From Vairimorpha ceranae (Eukaryota > Microsporidia > Nosematidae): a stretch of DNA of 64,000 nucleotides. The notes under the pieces were generated by a model, which saw nothing but the letters and a program-made list of their open reading frames with translations, was not told where the DNA came from and ran no database searches. Position numbers and translations under genes: made by a program. Below are positions 11,521 to 23,703 of the stretch, piece by piece (position 1 is the stretch's first letter; each line of letters starts with the position of its first letter). Location of the stretch: contig NW_020169306.1 in NCBI RefSeq assembly GCF_000988165.1, positions 1 to 64,000 of the forward strand, read 5' to 3'.

Positions 11521-12844
11521 GACATTTTTTATTTTTATTAAAACAATTTTACGTTTTAAACTTTTTTATACAAATTAAAATTATTTGAAACAATAGAGAT
11601 TAATAAAAGATAAAGTGTTATTTTAGTACGTTAAAATATCCAAAACAAAATTAATGGTAAATAATCTTTTGTTTGAATTAGTATTGAGTCAAAAAAAAGT
11701 TTATTAAAATATTTTTTTTGCAACGAAAAACATAACTTTGCATCTTAAAATATTTTAGAAATCAAAAAAACCTAATTTACACTATAACTGTTTTTTTAAA
11801 TTGTAAAGGAATTTATATAACTTTTGTTAGGCAAATTTACCTTAGATTTGTTTTTTATATATATGAAAAAAGCAAAAACTTATAAATTAATTGCTATTAA
11901 TTAAAATATGTTAAAATGTTTGGTATAATGTTCTTATGCGCAAAATAATACCCAAAAATAAGTAAACTATTTCTTTTTTGACCCAAGAGCGTATTTCCAG
12001 TCATATTTTATGGCCGTAAATGCCCTTCGAGCCATGTTTTTTAAAAATAAGTGTGGTATTTCACATTAGATTTTTATTGCTTGTTAAGTTAAATTATATT
12101 TTTTGTTTATCTGTTTGCATGCAAAAAAACTTTTAAAAGTATAAAATGTGTTAATTTAAACGCCGAAAATAATTAGAAAAACAGAAATGATTACGAAATA
12201 AAATATAATGACAATAACAAACAAAAATATTTTGGTTTAAAAAATAATTTTATAAAAAGAAATTCTGAAATAAAGACTTTTTAAAGATATGATTTTTGTC
12301 TAGGATATGTCAGAAAGCTTAAGTAAAAAGGTTATATATTTTTGTTTTTTTACAAGATGTAACTTTTTTGTTTTTATTTTATCTATAGTCAGAACAATAG
12401 TAAATTCTAAAAGATTTTAAATATGACTAGAGACTTATAATTTTTATTTTAAGTATTAAAAAAAATAATTTATTTAATAATTCTGAAGCAAATTAAACTT
12501 TTCAATAATTGATAAAAAAATATCAGAACTTTAAGGTAAATTTTATGTAATATAGAACATTGCAACATTGCTTTATTGACAACTGTTTAAAAAAACAAAT
12601 CAAAGGTTTTAAGGTTTGTTTATATAATGAAAAAGCTTTTAATTATTTTTTAATAAAGTTTAAATTTCCCTCCATAATAATATACAAAACAAAAAAGAAA
12701 ATAAATAGCCATGAGATGGCTACAGTACGAAAAAAAATAAAAAAGTATTTATTTTAATCAAATTTAAGTCAAAAAACAATATCGTGACTCTAATTAAAAT
12801 ATTTTATATTAAAAATAAATTTTTATAAATTTAAAAAAATAAAA
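11521..12844. other. AT-rich intergenic sequence
   Basis: No gene, RNA or element is supported. A 65-codon open frame at 12560-12757 (+) has no C-rich box and Lys/Phe/Asn-dominated composition, and looks incidental. Confidence 0.4.
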
Positions 12845-12850
12845 ATGCCC

Positions 12851-13999
12851 ATGAACAAATTAAATGTATTATTCTGGATGTCTTATATTCATTCATTACA
12901 AATACTCTCAGTAGTTCCACAAACATATAAAATGTATGAAATTAACTTGCGAAATACTTACCCAGGAAAATATGACTTTTATATAAAAAACCATTATCCG
13001 CCAGTTGATAAGATTCCAATTATCACTGAAGTCAAATCACCACTATCTAATATTCAAGGATTTGTTTATATTCATTCTAATCAGACAACTGATACCTACA
13101 TTAAAAGCTTGTATTGTTTTTCAAGCGATTTTACAGACACTAACCAGATATTTTACCAATTTGAATTTACTACAGCCTTAAAACAAAAAAATATTCTTAA
13201 CATACAAATTCCTTCAATGCTGTTTAATAATGCACTAGAGTCTCAGTATGGCATTGAAGTCAAAAAAACTTTCGGAAATATTAGTAATATAGGTTTGAAA
13301 ATACAAAATAATTTTACAGAATTTATACTGTTAAATAAGGCGAAAACAATTTCATCTTCTCGTCAACTTCTTGACGAATTAACAAACAGACCCGGATCAA
13401 GAATTAAGCATTCTTTAGAAAGCGAAGATTACATTTTAGCATTTTTTGATAGAGACTATAATAAGATCATTAGTTTTCTAAATGAATTTATTTCGTTATT
13501 ACAAGAAGACGATGTTTTTTTACAACATCAGCTGCCTATGTTTTTTATAAATTTTGTAAAAAATAATTTAAATACTTTTTGGGAAGAAGAACTTATATTC
13601 TCTTTTAAAGATTTTAATACTTTTAAAGATATTCATTTATTGAACTGCTTTTTTACAGATTTAAAAAACTTATTTTGGTTAATTGAGGATCCAAATCACA
13701 AATTTGCACTTACTGATCATGATCAATGTATCGGATCGCTTTATGGTAATTCTTGTGTTAATGTTTTATTTAACTTTCAAGAAGACGTGGATGAAAAAAC
13801 TTTAAAATGCTTTGTTTACGACAAAAAGAATAACAAGTTGAACTATAAACTAATGATTGATACAACAAAAAGAAAAATTTTTATAATGTTTAAATTACGT
13901 TATTTGAAAGAATCTAATATTAAACAAATAGATTGCATAATTCAGACACCAAAAAAACATTTTAAATCATGTGATATTAATTTAATTGGATACTTATAA
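12851..13999 (+). CDS. Secreted protein of a paralogous pair, member A (382 aa)
   Basis: Function unknown. The N-terminus (MNKLNVLFWMSYIHSLQILSVV) is a typical signal peptide, and no other membrane segment is evident, so export to the host cell, spore wall or endomembrane system is likely. The start is placed at the second ATG (12851) because the C-rich box CCC directly abuts it. The paralog at 21216 has CCCC in exactly the same place. The two proteins align over nearly their whole length. Shared blocks are KMYE (near residue 30), DYILAFFDR (about 200), FVKNNLN (about 235), LLNC-FTD (about 270), GNS---VL (about 300) and VYDKK (about 325). Scattered Cys residues are few. The gene stands alone in a transposon-rich region. 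Family-specific secreted proteins of this sort are common in microsporidia, but this one is not recognised. Confidence 0.85.
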   Translation: MNKLNVLFWMSYIHSLQILSVVPQTYKMYEINLRNTYPGKYDFYIKNHYPPVDKIPIITEVKSPLSNIQGFVYIHSNQTTDTYIKSLYCFSSDFTDTNQIFYQFEFTTALKQKNILNIQIPSMLFNNALESQYGIEVKKTFGNISNIGLKIQNNFTEFILLNKAKTISSSRQLLDELTNRPGSRIKHSLESEDYILAFFDRDYNKIISFLNEFISLLQEDDVFLQHQLPMFFINFVKNNLNTFWEEELIFSFKDFNTFKDIHLLNCFFTDLKNLFWLIEDPNHKFALTDHDQCIGSLYGNSCVNVLFNFQEDVDEKTLKCFVYDKKNNKLNYKLMIDTTKRKIFIMFKLRYLKESNIKQIDCIIQTPKKHFKSCDINLIGYL

Positions 14000-15599
14000 T
14001 AAAAGTTTATGTAAGATGTTTTTTTAATTTTTATATTAAATAATAACAATTTGTTTTATTATGTGGTATTAAAATTACAGGGAGTTTTCGTTTTCGGCTG
14101 ATCAAAAATGTCATTATATTTTCTAAAATTTATTTTTCTACGATAATAATCTGAAAAGAAGTAAAATTGAAAATAAAGGATCAGATGTATCAGAAAAACA
14201 ACTACTATAATAATAAACAAACTTTAAATAAAAAGTAAAATAGCTCTAAAGAAAGTTTATACTTGAATATTATAAAGTATTTTTTCGGCATGGATTAAAC
14301 TTCTTGTGAAATTTACTAAACACCACGATTTCTATCTAAATTTTGCATAATGAAAATGTCAGTTCGTACAAAAAACATTAAATTTATGTAATTCTTCAAA
14401 CAATAATTTACAGTAATATAAATATTTTAAAATTTATCCAGATAAATTTAAAATTAACCGCCTTATAAAGTAAAACTTTATTGCTTTGGCATTTATAAGC
14501 TAGTATAGCATTACACAAAAAAGTAGGCAAAATTATATATGTTTTAAGCTAAGCTAGAAATATTTATTTTCAAAGAATTGGAGGCTTACAGCCTACTATA
14601 GAGCTGAAAATAAAAATAGTAAGACCACTTAAAATGTATTTATTTTAACGCAGTATAATATGTAAATATATAAATTAAGGTCTAAATATATTTACTAAGA
14701 TGTGTGTCTGGGTTACGTTTTAATAAAACAAAAAAATACAATATATTTTAAACCGAAAGCATTATAAAATAAGAAATATATACGAGCATAAATATTAAAT
14801 ATAAATGTTCTGTATAACAGATATTTCGATTAAGTTAAACTACTATCTTATAAAATTTTTATTTATTTTTTTTCAACCTAAAATTAATACCTTTTCCTTT
14901 TTTTGGGTTTACTTTAGAATTCTGGCCACATTTTTTCCAAAAAATATAGATTAAAAAATGAAGGAAAACACCATATTCAATATAAGACAAAACCTACAAA
15001 AATAGAAATGTAGGCAGAATTCTAAAGATAAGCAAACTATTAAATATTTTTAGCAAAATCGAGAGAGTTTTCAAAAGTAAATAAACCATAAAAAAGTGCT
15101 AAAAACAAATTTTTATATGTACCAAATTTTATATTAGATCACAAATAATAGTGTATACTCTTTTTATTGTTAAAATCTATAAAATTTGTTCGGGTTTTGG
15201 TGATTACTATAGATTCCACATGGCCTTCATAATTAGTACTGTGTTTTATAATTTTTTAAAATTTGTCTTTATGAAAATAAAAATCAACGATAAATTCTTT
15301 GTGAAATAAAAAAGTCAAAAAAAATTAATTAAAGATGATATTATTCCGTTCATAATCAATTGTCAATGTTTTTTTTATTCCATCAAACTAGTGATTGTAA
15401 AAGGTAAATAGACACAATAGCTTATAGACGTGTTAAAAGAGGATTTCAGAAGAAGCACTCTTTATTTCATTCTAAATTTTTTTTAACAAAAGTAGCTCAT
15501 TGTATCTATTTTTTGTTGTTAGACATCTATTGTTTTCATCTCTAATATTTTCTTGAGTTTTTAGTGCAACAATAACTAAGTATAAAGCTCTGCCATTAG
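14000..15599. other. AT-rich intergenic sequence
   Basis: No gene or element could be supported on either strand in this 1.6-kb stretch. Confidence 0.4.
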
Positions 15600-16060
15600 G
15601 ATGTTATAAATTGTATATTGACATACATTCAGTTATCATAGAGAACTGAGGAATTGCTGTAGAAGTTGATGAAATTGTTCTTTATCGAAGTTGGATATTC
15701 GAAATCCCATAAGTGCTGATGATAATAGAGATACTGTTTGAACTGTTGATGGAATTGATCGAACAAGCGAAGAAATTTTTTTCTTGTAAGTGTTGTTAAG
15801 AGTACAGTTCGTTCTTTACAAGGAACATTGGGTCCTTATGTTAAGTACTGAAGCACACTAAATACTGATAGCCATGATTCTTATTTCGCTGTTGTACATG
15901 GCCTCAATGTAAGTCGTCATATCTTTAATCATTTGGTTGGATTTAGATCATAAGAGAGACTCTATACTAATAATATAAAGGTTTTTGGGCCATATAAAAA
16001 GACAATACGAAAGAAAAATGGCGTTTATAAAGGCCAAATAAATAATTGGATTATTCAATA
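15600..16060 (+). pseudogene. Merlin/IS1595-type DDE transposase pseudogene
   Basis: Broken frames encode the ordered landmarks of the ISXO2/Merlin DDE domain. VEVDEIVLYRS at about 15660 carries the first catalytic Asp. VDGIDRTSEE follows at about 15740 (the 'GGIERGT' block). TDSHDSYFAVVHGLN at about 15865 carries the second Asp. FNHLVGF-S follows at about 15930 ('VNHS-NFVDP'), and then YTN--KGFWAI-KRQYERK at about 15965-16015 ('HTN-IEG-W--IKR'), where the expected third acidic residue appears as Lys. Several stops and frameshifts make it inactive. No terminal inverted repeats were found around it. It differs from the Merlin copy at 28856-29852 and so represents a second lineage. Confidence 0.7.
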
Positions 16061-17678
16061 TACATTTAAGAGAATATATATCGTGGGCAAAAATCGTAGC
16101 GAGTTTGTCGATATTTATTTAAAATTTAAAAAATATTTTTCCATTTAAATTGTTAATATTGATTTTTAACCCTTAATCTTTGAAAAAAATGTAAGCAAAA
16201 TTTTGAAAAAGACTTTTTAGTTAATATTTAGCTCTTTATATATTGTTTTTAACATATAATTACACCTAAATTATTTCAATCAATTTTTATCAAATATTTT
16301 TTTTTTATGTACAGAGACGTTTTCTGGTGTTATTGCCGCCAATAAAGTAAGAATCAATATCAATAAGAGTTTTTATTCAAAGTACTATAATGAAACTGTA
16401 ATTTTAGTAAGTCTATTTGTTAGGAAAATATTTTTTTAAAATCTATATAATACTTAGAAAGCTTGATTAGCAAGTAAAAAATGAACAAGTTGTGTTGTGG
16501 TTTAATAGCCAAAATCTATAAATTTTCAGAAATTGCACGATATTATTGGAAAAATAATGTATTCATAATTTTTGTTTGTAAACATGTTTTTTGGCTAAAA
16601 AAAAATTCATACTACTTAGCAAATATAAGATTGCAAAGATGGATTAAAAAAAGATAAAATATCTTTTGTAACCAACTTTAAATATTAAAATTTTTTTTAT
16701 AAACATTTGTTACTATATTTAAAAAACAACTCATCATTTGTATGCAAATTGAATAAAAGTGCTATTAATTACTTTTTTTCTGCTCTTATTACGTAGATAA
16801 AATATGTATTAAGATTAGAAGATTCACAGAAATAATATTTTAGCTAAAAAAAATTTTAAAAAATAAATTTTGAAATTTTAAATTGTATATAAGTTAATGA
16901 TACAGTTAGCTGCATTTTTTATTTCTATTAAAAATAAAACTTAAAGTGTATAATAGTAATTTATACAGTATTAAAGTTGTATAAAATTTATTATAAAATC
17001 AATATAACATAATATGATGTTTTTTAGCACTATCTTGACATATTTACAATTTAATAATAAGTTTCCTTTACTTAATATTATGAACAGATAGATTTTACAT
17101 TCTAAGTGTTTTCAATTAAAAAAATTATGTTATTTATTTTCACTAATATTGCATGTATTCAATAAGTATCTCACAATAAGATATATTAATTACATCAAAT
17201 TGTACTTAAAAATTGTTCTTGTTAAAAATTTAAAGCTAATAAATATAAAATATTTAAGATGATTTCTAATATCTTGATGTGCAATTTAAATAAAAAATTT
17301 TTCTTAGAAGTGACTCGAAAAAAAACAAATTGTAATTTAAAAATTTGTAAAATATGTTCATTTAATTGATTAAATTATTTGTTGCGACATCTCAAATGTC
17401 ACTGTTTTCTTTATATTTTAATATAAATTACTCTTAAATTTGATATGTCTAACATTATTTAAACTTCAGAAAGAAGAAAATTAATTATTTAACTATTTAT
17501 AGTTTATAAACAATCAAAAAATGCAAAAATCTGAAAGTATTTAATTGTATTATTAAAATCAATCCTGTATATCAAGCATTGTAAAACATCATGATTTTTG
17601 TATCGTTATTAAAGTATAATGGTGACTCATTCCAATCTTTGTTTGTTAATAACAAATGATTTCCTGGTTTTCCTACCT
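16061..17678. other. AT-rich intergenic sequence
   Basis: No gene or element is supported here; only short chance open frames. Confidence 0.4.
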
Positions 17679-17697
17679 AAGAGACCCGAGGTCTCTT
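17679..17697. repeat. Perfect short palindrome AAGAGACC-CGA-GGTCTCTT
   Basis: Eight-base perfect arms around a 3-nt loop, followed 10 nt later by another GGGTCTCTTGGG. It stands out by GC content and sits just ahead of the coding-like remnant at 17735-17984. It could be the end of an element. Confidence 0.5.
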
Positions 17698-17734
17698 ACG
17701 AGGATGGGTCTCTTGGGCCGAAAGCTCAATAATA

Positions 17735-17984
17735 ATAAATTTAAGATGTTATAAATTGACAAATATTGTTGGAGAAGAAATAGACATTAACGATACATTT
17801 GAAGGTGAAATATAAGCGATAAAATTTTAATTATTTTCTAAGCAAAATTTAAAAAAATAATCCATTTTTGTCTTTTGAGTCAATAAATCTATTGCGTGGT
17901 GAACCTCTTAATAAAGCAAATTTGGTAGAAAAAAATAGACAAAAATTTTCATCTAGGGTAATCTTAATTGGCCAATCTCGGTAG
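17735..17984 (+). pseudogene. Unknown coding remnant in two frames
   Basis: Two short protein-like segments lie 60 bp apart. One (about 17735-17817) ends KLTNIVGEEIDINDTFEGEI before TAA. The other (17874-17984) contains LLRGEPLNKANLVEKN and ends RVILIGQSR before TAG. The acidic and Gly-rich content is unlike the surrounding AT-driven sequence. They may be parts of one gene separated by frameshifts. The family is not recognised and there is no start box. Confidence 0.35.
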
Positions 17985-20309
17985 TAAAATATGTACTACT
18001 TGTGTTACTTTTTAGCATCAAATTGTTCTGTGATATTACCAAAGACAAATAATCATAAAAATCTTTATCTACATTTATTATTTTAATTATTATTAAAAAA
18101 TCCATTACCTCAATCGATATATTAGAATTAGAAATGTTTTCATAAAAATGTTTCCTTTTTATTTTGATCTGTTCTTAGTTCTTTTGTTTTGCCCTTTCGT
18201 TGGCAAATAAATTTTATTATCAAGTGTTTTTATGTTATCTAATGTATTTTTCAGAATTATCACTAAATTAAAATTCAATGTTTGTTTAAAATAAAAAATG
18301 TTCTACAACAAAGATAACATTAAATGGCTAAAAAATTTGCTAAAAATTGATTTGAATGAACAATTATTTTATAAACCAATATTTTTTGCCATTTTTATAC
18401 CACAATATATTAGATATAAGTTCGTTTTAGTAATAAAATAATATTTAAATCAAATCTCAAGTTGCTAAATACATAATAAAAAAATTTCTACGATTTAGAA
18501 CATTTTTACCAAAGAATAACAAATAAATAAATGAAAACTTTTACAAATAATAAAATTTTATAATTATCGTTTTAAAATCTATGTTTATATGTATCTTTTA
18601 ATTTAAATATACAAAAGATCTAAACATTATACTTGAAATATAGACGATTATAGCTTTTTAAGTATTGCTTAACAAAACTTTAAAACTTAAAAAGAATAAA
18701 TATTAATTTTGTGATTTTATGGTTTCAAATATTAATATTTAATTAATAACAAAAAATGTTAGTTGATGCGGATAACAGTTAGGCAGCCGGGGCTTAGAAA
18801 GGTTTTATGATGCAAATCAGCATATTTGTAAAAGTTTTATGCCATAATATAGTTTATATGGGTGCTTTCGTGGGTTAGGGTAGTGACTCTTGTGGGTAGC
18901 CATTTAACTATTTCTTTGCATGAAATTTGGAATCTCATATAAAATAATTTAAAAGTGTTTTAATAATAACTTTTTTTAAAAAAAGATAAACTAATTCATG
19001 TAGAAAAAATTATCTGGCTTATCAAACTTAAATAACTTTATTATATAATTTTTATCACTTTCTCATAATGGTTTCTAAATTATACTTAATGCAATGTTTT
19101 TACTTGCTAAAAATTCAAATTTTAATCTGTTACTAGGAAGATCGGGTTTCTCTAAATTCTTAGCAAAAAAATTTTATTGGAACCACTTTTTTAAAATATC
19201 AAAAGCTTATGTATAAATTGCTTTTTAGCTTACAGTATAAAATTGAACCAAAAAAATTTTTATATAAATCTGAGATTTTTTTTGTTGAAATTATTAGTCT
19301 ATCGTTCAGGACGAATTAAAAAAAGTTTTTTGTTTTTTTGCTATAACTTTGTATACTTTAAATATTTTTAAAATTGGTGTGGTATTATTCTAACCACATG
19401 CTAAAAACTTTAATTTTTGTTAAAATTAATTTGCTTAAATGTTTGTGCATCTAAAATTAAAGCTTTACAAAGATACCTTAGTATGAAGTATGTAAGTCAA
19501 TTAACTAAGTAAAAAAAACAAATTTCATTCTTGTTCTAAAACAAATGTCAAAGCTTGGTGAATCCGTATTTAAAAAGTAAAAGATGCCCCAAGACCCTTG
19601 GATATTCTCGGGGAAAGCAGCCAGTGGTGAGATACTTCTCAAAAAGCTTACTGTGGTGCCGTCTTTTCCAGCGTATCCTTTTAAATAAATAAGATTTATT
19701 GTTGGATGGGCTATTAAAAATGACTTTTCTATTTTGATGCATCATTGTATTAATATAATTTTTCTTTTTTATAGTTTAACCGATTTTTAATCACCAATAG
19801 GATTTATTAATATCTTTCATAAATAATATAATCAATCATCTATATGAAAATAAGGGCAACTTGTGAATTACATTGTCTATTTTTGACTAGATGCCACGCC
19901 ACTTAATGGCCTGCCTGGTTTTCCTCATAGCAATGTATCTGGTAGTTAACAATGATACTACAGAAGAACCCTTATATTTCTGCAATACTACTTTTTACTT
20001 ATCGTATTATTTATAAAGCTACAGTTTAAATGATATTTAAAAAATTAATATTTGTGTTTTTTTATATATAAAAGGACATATAATAATTTTATGACTAAAA
20101 AATTAATATAAGGGTTTTTGGCTTAAAGAATGATTAAAGAGCTTGTACTTATAAATAATACTATATTTGAGATGTTATGTAATTTCTTGGTAGTTTAAAA
20201 ATAATTATAGTAACTTATATGAGAGCTTCACGAAAACTTAACAAAATAAACAATTGGATCTACTTTTTTTCCTAAAATAAGATTTTACTTCAAAAAGAAG
20301 CTATAACTA
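17985..20309. other. AT-rich stretch with a possible diverged LTR
   Basis: No gene is supported. The interval 19378 to about 19685 begins TGTGGTATTATTCTAACCAC, resembling the 5' end of the solo LTRs. About 280 bp later it has GTGGTGCCGTCTTTTCCAGCG, resembling their CTGGTCGCCTTCCTGCG near the 3' end, so it may be an old, diverged LTR copy. A 65-codon minus-strand frame (19548-19745) inside it lacks a start box. A GC-richer patch at 18770-18900 has no recognisable identity. Confidence 0.35.
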
Positions 20310-20809
20310 TTTTTACAGGACGGAATCTTATGATCTTAGTGAAGTTAGAGCAGACATATTTGTAAATCAGATATCAAAGTTAAATATAACAGACAAGATT
20401 TGAGTGTTATTGATAAAAAAATTATAAATTTTTAATTTTAAAAGAAAAAATAACATTATTTAATAACCTCCAACAGATTTAAAGTGAAATGTTCACCAAA
20501 TATAAAATTCTTTCCATCAACTTAACTAAAATTTACAATTTTAAGACAATCATAGTTCCATATGTTACATTATCCAATAAAGGATATAGAGCTAACACGA
20601 TGTATATATATAAGCCATAATATTATAATCTGAATCAAAGCCTATATTGCAACTTAAGTCTTAAAAAGTGCTGGAAAATTTATTTGATGAATATAGAAGG
20701 CAAAATGAAGTCAAGCAAGATCACAGTAAGAATAATGTAAGCTCTTTAGTACCGTCAAGCGTAGGTGTTGTAAATACGTATTCTGCTACGCAACCGTACA
20801 AATAAAATA
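20310..20809 (+). pseudogene. Unknown gene remnant
   Basis: Two separated protein-like pieces lie on the plus strand. The first, at about 20325-20400, contains YDLSEVRADIFVNQISKLN. The second, at about 20670-20809, contains LENLFDEYRRQNEVKQDHSK and ends before a TAA with VNTYSATQPYK. The sequence between them is stop-rich. Composition is coding-like, but no start box or family can be assigned, so this is a tentative pseudogene. Confidence 0.3.
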
Positions 20810-21215
20810 TGGTTATATTATAAAATTTTTAAATTTAAGTATTGCTGTATTTTTTCTTATGGCTTCGATGGCTACAATAATGTTTTTTTCATTTATTTTC
20901 ATTTTACTTTATTTATATTTTTAAAATTTTTTATAAAAGTTTTTTAAAAAATATGTTAAAGTTTTACTTTTAACAAATATCTTTATAATTTACTTGATTT
21001 GTGATATTTAAATTTTAATTATTATTTTAGTATTTAAAATTATATATTAAAACCGACTTTTTCCGCAATTTATACACAATCAAATTTTAAAGTTTTGTAT
21101 TTGATAAATTAAAAAGTCAATATTTTAATATTTAAAATTGGGCGCGATTACACAACTTTTTACTTTGTACTAACGATTTTTTGTTTATATAAGTATAATT
21201 TTTCTAAACATCCCC

Positions 21216-22370
21216 ATGGTTACAATTAATTTCATTTTACTAATTTCTTTTGTATATTCTCTAAAGATAATTACCGTAGTATCAAATGTATATAAAATGT
21301 ATGAAGCTGATTTAAGAAGTGATAATACTACTAATATAAATTTTTATCTAAAGAATTACACTTCAATAAGTAATAATGTTCCATATATAACAGAATTAAT
21401 TATTCCAGAGACAAATATCCAAAGAATTATTTGTATTTACCATAATCATTCAGCTGGATCTTACATTAAAAGGATTTATTTTTTTCAGAATGACTTAACT
21501 ACTCCTACTATCTTAAAGTTGCATCAACTTGATTATGCTATATTTTTAGGTAAAAATAATATCTTAAAATTTTTTATTCCTGCAATATTATTAGATAATA
21601 CTTTAAATTTTCCATTTAATATTGTATTAAGAAAATATCTTGAAGATACAGACGACTTAAACTTAGAAAGACGAAAAATATTTTTAGATCATTTGTTAAA
21701 TAATAAAGATGAAATAATTAATAATTCAGAGCAACTCCTTAATGATCTTACAAAAAATCCTGAATCAAGCCTTTTTCATTCTTTGAAAGAAGGAGACTAC
21801 ATTTTAGCATTTTTTGATAGAAATTATGATAAGATTATAAATTTTTTTAAAAGTTTAATTTTAGTACTAAAAGAAAACAATAAAGATTTGCAACCAAAAC
21901 TCTTTAATTTTTTTGTGAATTTTATTAAGAATAACCTAAATAGGACTTGGCAGGATGAACTCAAGCATTCTGGCATAGATTTTGATGTTTTCAAAGATTT
22001 TAATCTATTGAATTGCGTTTTTACGGATATAACAAACTTATTGCAGTTAGTTTCTTACCCAGATTATAAATTTCAATTTTATGATTTTGATCAACGCACT
22101 GGACTATATTTTGGTAACTCCGTACTGGGTGTTTTACTTCAGCTTCCAGAAGATTTTGACGAAAAAAATATAAAATGCATTGTTTATGATAAGAAGCAAA
22201 ATGAAGTAACTTTTAAATGCATGTTTGAATATACGAAAAAAAATTTTTATTTTATATTTGATCCAGCATATCTTAAACACTTAAAAATTACAAAAATAAA
22301 TTGCATAGTTATGACAACTAATAAAAATTATGAATCACTAAATATAAACCTGACGGAGTTTTTACAATAA
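21216..22370 (+). CDS. Secreted protein of a paralogous pair, member B (384 aa)
   Basis: Function unknown; full-length paralog of the gene at 12851. The start ATG follows CCCC directly (ATCCCCATG). The first 20 residues (MVTINFILLISFVYSLKIIT) form a signal peptide. The mature part shares DYILAFFDR-YDKII, FIKNNLN, LLNCVFTD, GNS, DEKN-KC-VYDKK and a C-terminal LNINLTEFL pattern with member A. Cys-bearing blocks such as LLNC-FTD are conserved between the two, suggesting a common fold that may use a disulphide. The copies are about 7 kb apart in the same orientation with unrelated intergenic sequence, so the duplication is not recent. Both frames are intact, which argues for selection in a region where most other genes are broken. 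Confidence 0.85.
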   Translation: MVTINFILLISFVYSLKIITVVSNVYKMYEADLRSDNTTNINFYLKNYTSISNNVPYITELIIPETNIQRIICIYHNHSAGSYIKRIYFFQNDLTTPTILKLHQLDYAIFLGKNNILKFFIPAILLDNTLNFPFNIVLRKYLEDTDDLNLERRKIFLDHLLNNKDEIINNSEQLLNDLTKNPESSLFHSLKEGDYILAFFDRNYDKIINFFKSLILVLKENNKDLQPKLFNFFVNFIKNNLNRTWQDELKHSGIDFDVFKDFNLLNCVFTDITNLLQLVSYPDYKFQFYDFDQRTGLYFGNSVLGVLLQLPEDFDEKNIKCIVYDKKQNEVTFKCMFEYTKKNFYFIFDPAYLKHLKITKINCIVMTTNKNYESLNINLTEFLQ

Positions 22371-22979
22371 ATTTTGTTTAAAATTTTTTATTTACTTTAC
22401 AATTTCTGTGCAAAAGAATGTCTTTACTAACAAAAATCTTAAAATCTACAAACAGCTATTGAACAACTGCTTGAATCTAATAGGCCGAGTAGAATGGAAA
22501 TAACTATCCTTTAAGAAAGGTATAGACAATCTTGTAAAAAAAAAACAAAAAGTATTTAATATTTTCTTTAGAACTTTTGGTTAAGCACTTTTTCTAGCAT
22601 AAAGTAAACTTATTCAATTTTTTACATAGTACCAACAACTTATTATCTTCTAGTAAATTAATATAACTATTTATATTAAATTCTTCTATTTAAAAATTTT
22701 CAATTAAAATCAATAAGAATAACATCATCTATTTTCCTATCATTCTTTACAGGCTTTATTTAAATTTTTGATGCTTTTTATGCTTTAATTTTATAAAAAA
22801 CTTTTCACTCCTTACAGTCTTTTTGATTTAGATGTCCTAGTGCTTTATTCCCCTTATAAAGAAAAAAAATTTTTCAAGTTATTCTCATAAAAATTGACTA
22901 GAAAATATAACCAGTTCGTGATCTTACAAAAAATCAACAAATAAATTAGTATTATGTCTTTTATTAAATAATATGTACA
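22371..22979. other. AT-rich intergenic sequence
   Basis: No gene or element is supported. Confidence 0.4.
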
Positions 22980-23545
22980 CTGGAAAAATTTACTAAATCG
23001 CTCTTTTGATAGTTTACTTGGCGTTTTTTTATCAGGTTTTTTTATTTCGGCTATAATTGTATCTTTAAATCTAATACTATAAGAAATTTACTTATAGGGT
23101 GCTTTTTTATTAACTTATAAAATATTTTATGTTTATTTTGTACTCTACAAAAGAATAAGCGCAACTTGCTCCCTAGTCGAGCACATTGTCGTAGCTATAT
23201 TTTCTCCTTTTATTCCTGGATGTCCTTGCTTCCCGACATAAAAAAATGCTTTCCATCGCTTTTTTTAAAAAATATAGATTGAACGTAAGCCTCGATGTTG
23301 CTTAAGTAAAACTTTTTTAATTATGCTTATAACTAAGTAAAGTCATGTATACTATAGCAATTAAATTGTTTTGTATGGTGTCCTGTACTGAAGCCCCATA
23401 TTGTACTTCAAATAATACTCAACTAAATTATTTATTTTCTCTTGTGTTCCTCTACGATTCTTGAAATCACGCCCAATGTTGTCTAGTTTGTTACTATCAT
23501 TTATTTCATAATTCATCCACACTTCTTTTTATAATTTTTATTTAT
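22980..23545 (-). pseudogene. Decayed gag-like retroelement fragment
   Basis: On the minus strand, from about 23530 downward, broken frames read DFKNRRGTQEKINNLVEYYL and QYRTPYK. At about 23250-23200 they read FYVGKQGHPGIKGEN. The last resembles a CCHC zinc knuckle (C-x2-C-x4-H-x4-C) with the cysteines mutated and the GKQGH core preserved. It is followed by an IKKPDKKTPSKLSKE block. The knuckle compares with those in the two Ty3/gypsy copies here. No pol or LTR adjoins it. Confidence 0.4.
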
Positions 23546-23684
23546 ATATTTTTTTTTGATAAAATAAAAGAAAAACTTTAAATTATGAAAATATCTAAAA
23601 TGAGCCTTAACTCAGCTTCCTTAGAAATTAATATAAAGACTTTCTCAGTAGTGAATGTCGTGTACATATTAATTTGTGGTTCAT

Positions 23685-23703
23685 TGTGATACTTTATATC
23701 ACA
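23685..23703. repeat. 19-bp palindrome TGTGATA-N5-TATCACA
   Basis: Perfect 7-base arms around CTTTA. The same arm sequence and 5-nt spacer recur at 25379 and 41301, and with TGTGGTA/TACCACA at 35551. Confidence 0.7.

Noticed and set aside
19548..19745. 65-aa basic minus-strand frame
   Set aside because: No start box, no recognisable family, and it lies in a possible diverged LTR.
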